From JBDSZL01 sp039925145 (GTDB lineage: Bacteria; Acidobacteriota; Vicinamibacteria; Vicinamibacterales; SCN-69-37), in NCBI GenBank assembly GCA_039925145.1, contig JBDSZL010000028.1, forward strand, positions 1-16,335: a stretch of 16,335 nt of DNA, given 5' to 3'. Made by a program: the position numbers and the translations under genes. The number at the start of each line of letters is the position of its first letter. The stretch's first letter is position 1. Positions 14,232 to 16,335 of the stretch are shown here, piece after piece. Below the pieces are notes generated by a model. That model was not told the DNA's origin, ran no database searches, and worked only from the letters and a program-made list of their open reading frames with translations.

Positions 14232-15659
14232 TTAGGCAATCACGGTGACTCGCACCGAGTCGGTGTGTCCCGGGCCCGCCTGTGGCGACCCGCCGAGCAC
14301 GACGACGGTGTCGCCGGAGTGGACGATACCTGTTTCCTGCGCGGTGCGAATCGCAGTCTGCATCACGTCCTCGGTGGATTGGGGAGTGTGCGTCACGAGC
14401 AAGGGCTGCAGTCCCCAGCAGAGCGCCATCTGACGCACCGCCCGGCGGTCGGCGGTCAGGCCGTAGAGCGGTGCCAGCGGACGAAGGCTGGCCATCTTGC
14501 GCGCGGTCGCACCGGTGCGCGTGCAGCAGAGAATCGCGGCAGCGCCCAGATCCAGTGCGACCTGCCAGGCCGCGTGCGCCGTGGCGATGTTGATATCCGA
14601 CAGATCGCGATCCTGCAAGGCGAACAGTTGCAGGTGCGCCGGCTCCAGTTCTTGTTCCGCGCGGCGAATCAGCCGATCCATGGTCTCGATCACGAGCACG
14701 GGGTCGTGTCCGACGGCGGTCTCGGCCGAGAGCATCAGGGCGCTTGCCTGGTCGAGGACGGCGTTGGCGACGTCGGTGGCCTCTGCGCGCGTGGGCGTCG
14801 GCGCTTCGATCATGGACTCGAGCATCTGCGTGGCGACGAGCACCGGTTTGCCGCGGCGCACGGTCTCGCGAATGATGCGCTTCTGCAGGTGGGGCACCGC
14901 TTCGATGGGCAACTCGGTGCCGAGGTCGCCGCGCGCGACCATGATCGCGTCGGACGCGTTGATGATTTCTGTGAGGTTCTCGACGCCGGCGGCCGTCTCG
15001 ATCTTGGCCATCACCCATGGGCCGTCGGGACCAAGCGCGTTTCGGACGGCGATCAGATCGGCGGCGGCACGCACGAAGGACACGGCAACGACATCCACGG
15101 GGCTGTCGCGGAATGCCGCGATTAGCGCCAGGTCTTCAGCGGTAGGCACTGAGCCCCGGAAGCGTTTGGAGGGGATGTTGACGCCTTTGCGGCCGCTCAG
15201 CTTGCCACCGCTGGTGACACGCGCCGTCACGGCATCGGCATGGATCTCGACGGCGGTCATCTGCACGGCGCCATCGCCGACGGTGACGAGGTCGCCCTCG
15301 CGCAGGTCCTCGATCAACGTGGGATAGTCGATCACGAAAGTCGCGGCCGTGCTGGGCTCGCGGGATCCGGACACGAGACGCACGGTCGCGTCACGCGCCA
15401 GCTCGATCGGTTCGGAGAAGGCCGTCGTGCGAACCTTTGGTCCAGGTAAATCCAGCAGCAAGCCGACCGGACAGCCCATGGCGTCGGCCTCTGCGCGAAT
15501 CGTGGCGACCAGCGCCTGCTGCGCTTCGATCTTGCCGTGCGCCAGCGTGACACGCGCCACGTTGAGACCAGCGGCGAACAGACGACGCAGACAGGCCGGG
15601 TCGGCGGACGCAGGCCCGATGGTGCCGACGATCTTGGTACGGCGCAGAGCGCTCGGCAA
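14232..15659 (-). CDS. pyk: Pyruvate kinase, K+-independent type by sequence
   Basis: Glycolytic enzyme converting phosphoenolpyruvate and ADP to pyruvate and ATP in the cytoplasm; 475 aa, normal length. Motifs: RRTKIVGTIGPAS (6-18), LLLDLPGPKVRT (68-79), AKIET with the catalytic Lys219, MVARGDLG, TQMLESMI and TRAEATDVANAVLD, then the C-terminal regulatory-type domain. The first barrel motif reads ARVTLAHG where K+-dependent enzymes have ARxNFSHG. The GPE Glu of K+-dependent forms is Lys75. Both features suggest independence from K+. The start is TTG 15659, because GAGGAGG lies 8 nt upstream and the N-terminus begins at the family position. The 219-nt gap upstream contains a TTGACG (minus) without a good -10 box. 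A hypothetical gene follows, likely in the same message. Confidence 0.93.
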   Translation of the reverse strand: MPSALRRTKIVGTIGPASADPACLRRLFAAGLNVARVTLAHGKIEAQQALVATIRAEADAMGCPVGLLLDLPGPKVRTTAFSEPIELARDATVRLVSGSREPSTAATFVIDYPTLIEDLREGDLVTVGDGAVQMTAVEIHADAVTARVTSGGKLSGRKGVNIPSKRFRGSVPTAEDLALIAAFRDSPVDVVAVSFVRAAADLIAVRNALGPDGPWVMAKIETAAGVENLTEIINASDAIMVARGDLGTELPIEAVPHLQKRIIRETVRRGKPVLVATQMLESMIEAPTPTRAEATDVANAVLDQASALMLSAETAVGHDPVLVIETMDRLIRRAEQELEPAHLQLFALQDRDLSDINIATAHAAWQVALDLGAAAILCCTRTGATARKMASLRPLAPLYGLTADRRAVRQMALCWGLQPLLVTHTPQSTEDVMQTAIRTAQETGIVHSGDTVVVLGGSPQAGPGHTDSVRVTVIA

Positions 15660-15667
15660 AGGGGAGG

Positions 15668-15674
15668 CCTCCTC
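15668..15674 (-). promoter_or_regulatory. Strong ribosome binding site for the TTG start of pyruvate kinase
   Basis: GAGGAGG on the minus strand, 8 nt before TTG 15659. It decides for this rare start codon; no ATG or GTG lies nearby in frame. It overlaps a 10-base palindrome GGAGGCCTCC, which could modestly affect access. Confidence 0.8.
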
Positions 15675-15824
15675 GACAACGTTCCGACGTGTCCGCGATT
15701 GAGAGTGGCCCCGATGTCAGGGCAACGGCACGACCTGGGTATCGTCTCACACGGATGCTTGTGTAGCCGCGCGCGATCAGGCCCTCGTCGCACGTCAACA
15801 GGGATGAGGTGCGCGGCCGTACAG

Positions 15825-15857
15825 AAAAAAGGCGCGGCAGCTTTCGCTCCGCGCCTT
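15825..15857 (-). terminator. Intrinsic terminator of the gene ending at 15879
   Basis: Read on the minus strand: AAGGCGCGG, AGC, loop GAAA, GCT, one bulged G, CCGCGCC, then TTTTTT (15825-15830). The stem has 7 GC-rich pairs plus 3 inner pairs and a GNRA tetraloop. It lies about 20 nt after the stop at 15879 and is the best-formed terminator in the window. It also isolates the pyk operon from the gene upstream. Confidence 0.92.
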
Positions 15858-15878
15858 CCTCCTGTCGATCCGTCCGAA

Positions 15879-16335
15879 CTAGTTCTTCGTCATCGCCAAG
15901 CCGGAGACGATGGCGTCGGTGTTGTGGGCGAAGCGGATGCCGTAGACGCCGTCAGTGGACTTCAACTTGCCGGCGGTGACGAGCTCGGCTTTGCTGTAGC
16001 TCGCGACCTCCGTGCCGTTGACCGAGCACGACACCTTATCGCCCTTGACGGACAGGGCGATCTCTTGTGTCACGGGCTCTCCGGGACCGGCGGCCTTGTG
16101 CACGGCGGGGCTCGCGGCGCCGCGGCCGCCATTCATGGCGAAGGCATCGGGGCCGAAGCCTCGCACGATGAAGTTGCCGTTGCCGTAGGCGGCGCAGTAC
16201 AGGTAGCTCTGCTGTGCGGTTCCCAGGTCGTTGCCCGCGATCACGATGCCGTACGGGTGCGGGTGGCTGTTCAGGTTCATGTACTTGGGTTCGTTGAACG
16301 TGGCCTTCACGGTGTAGTCGCCAGCGGCCTTGTTC
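15879..16335 (-). CDS. LamG/DUF1080-like (concanavalin-type fold) protein, 5'-truncated
   Basis: The C-terminal 152 residues of a larger protein; the frame is open to the window edge (first residues NKAAGDYTVKATFN), so GTG 16310 is an internal Val, not a start. The pattern GDYTVKATFNEP, YGIVIAGND, SYLYCAAYGNGNFIVRGFG, TQEIALSVKGDKVSCSVNGTEVASY and DGVYGIRFAHNTDAIVSGLAM is that of a laminin-G/DUF1080-like beta-sandwich. Such proteins are commonly secreted in Acidobacteriota-type genomes, but the signal peptide would be outside the window. Function is not known; related folds bind or cleave glycans. A strong terminator follows its TAG stop. Confidence 0.7.
   Translation of the reverse strand, partial: NKAAGDYTVKATFNEPKYMNLNSHPHPYGIVIAGNDLGTAQQSYLYCAAYGNGNFIVRGFGPDAFAMNGGRGAASPAVHKAAGPGEPVTQEIALSVKGDKVSCSVNGTEVASYSKAELVTAGKLKSTDGVYGIRFAHNTDAIVSGLAMTKN

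Noticed and set aside
12976..15018. Very long minus-strand open frame (680 codons) with Gly-rich GGGITGAGVTGGG-type repeats
   Set aside because: It spans three genes, and the Gly-rich part is only the complement of the Pro-rich linker. The pyruvate kinase in the same strand region is in a different frame with clear motifs.
15780..15810. TTGACG on the minus strand upstream of pyruvate kinase as a -35 box
   Set aside because: No -10-like hexamer occurs 16-18 bases downstream; a promoter cannot be supported.

Overview
The window is GC-rich Gram-negative chromosome with cell-envelope and sugar-metabolism genes. It has an ADP-heptose/LPS core operon, an O-antigen ligase, a class A penicillin-binding protein and a bactofilin. 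My best guess is an Acidobacteriota member, possibly Vicinamibacteria-like. That rests on overall protein flavour (CheY-like orphan with an NTSPD start, secreted LamG-like and ADC-like proteins, secreted PQQ sugar dehydrogenase with Pro-rich repeats) and not on a marker gene. No rRNA, tRNA, CRISPR, IS element or phage gene was seen. No stretch longer than about 220 bases lacks a gene.

Left part (+ strand, 1-3629): five tightly packed or overlapping genes. They are gmhB (5' end outside the window), a heptose-7-P kinase (rfaE1/hldA), a heptose-1-P adenylyltransferase (rfaE2/hldC), a GT9 heptosyltransferase and a small ICMT/PEMT-type membrane methyltransferase. Together they supply three of the steps making ADP-heptose, then use the sugar on lipid A core. 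A long imperfect hairpin (3662-3723) follows.

Middle part (3771-7058): on the minus strand, a CheY-like orphan receiver with a degenerate acidic pocket and a DUF892 ferritin-like protein. Divergent to them on the plus strand is an O-antigen ligase. It converges on a minus-strand bactofilin, and the ligase's intrinsic terminator lies partly inside the last codons of the bactofilin gene.

Next (7132-11698, minus strand): a UxaA-type altronate dehydratase, a secreted protein with a possible acetoacetate-decarboxylase-like fold, and PBP1A.

Right part: a secreted PQQ-type sugar dehydrogenase (+, 11901-13280). Its proline-rich C-terminal region, with four copies of a C-DPF-GGG-C-GGW module, lies in another frame (13148-13738). 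This is the most interesting locus: either a disrupted gene (or sequence error) or a recoding event, attached to a repeat module I cannot name. Convergent to it on the minus strand are a small hypothetical protein and a pyruvate kinase whose K+ site residues point to the K+-independent type. Last is a partial secreted-type LamG/DUF1080-like protein with a well-formed intrinsic terminator.
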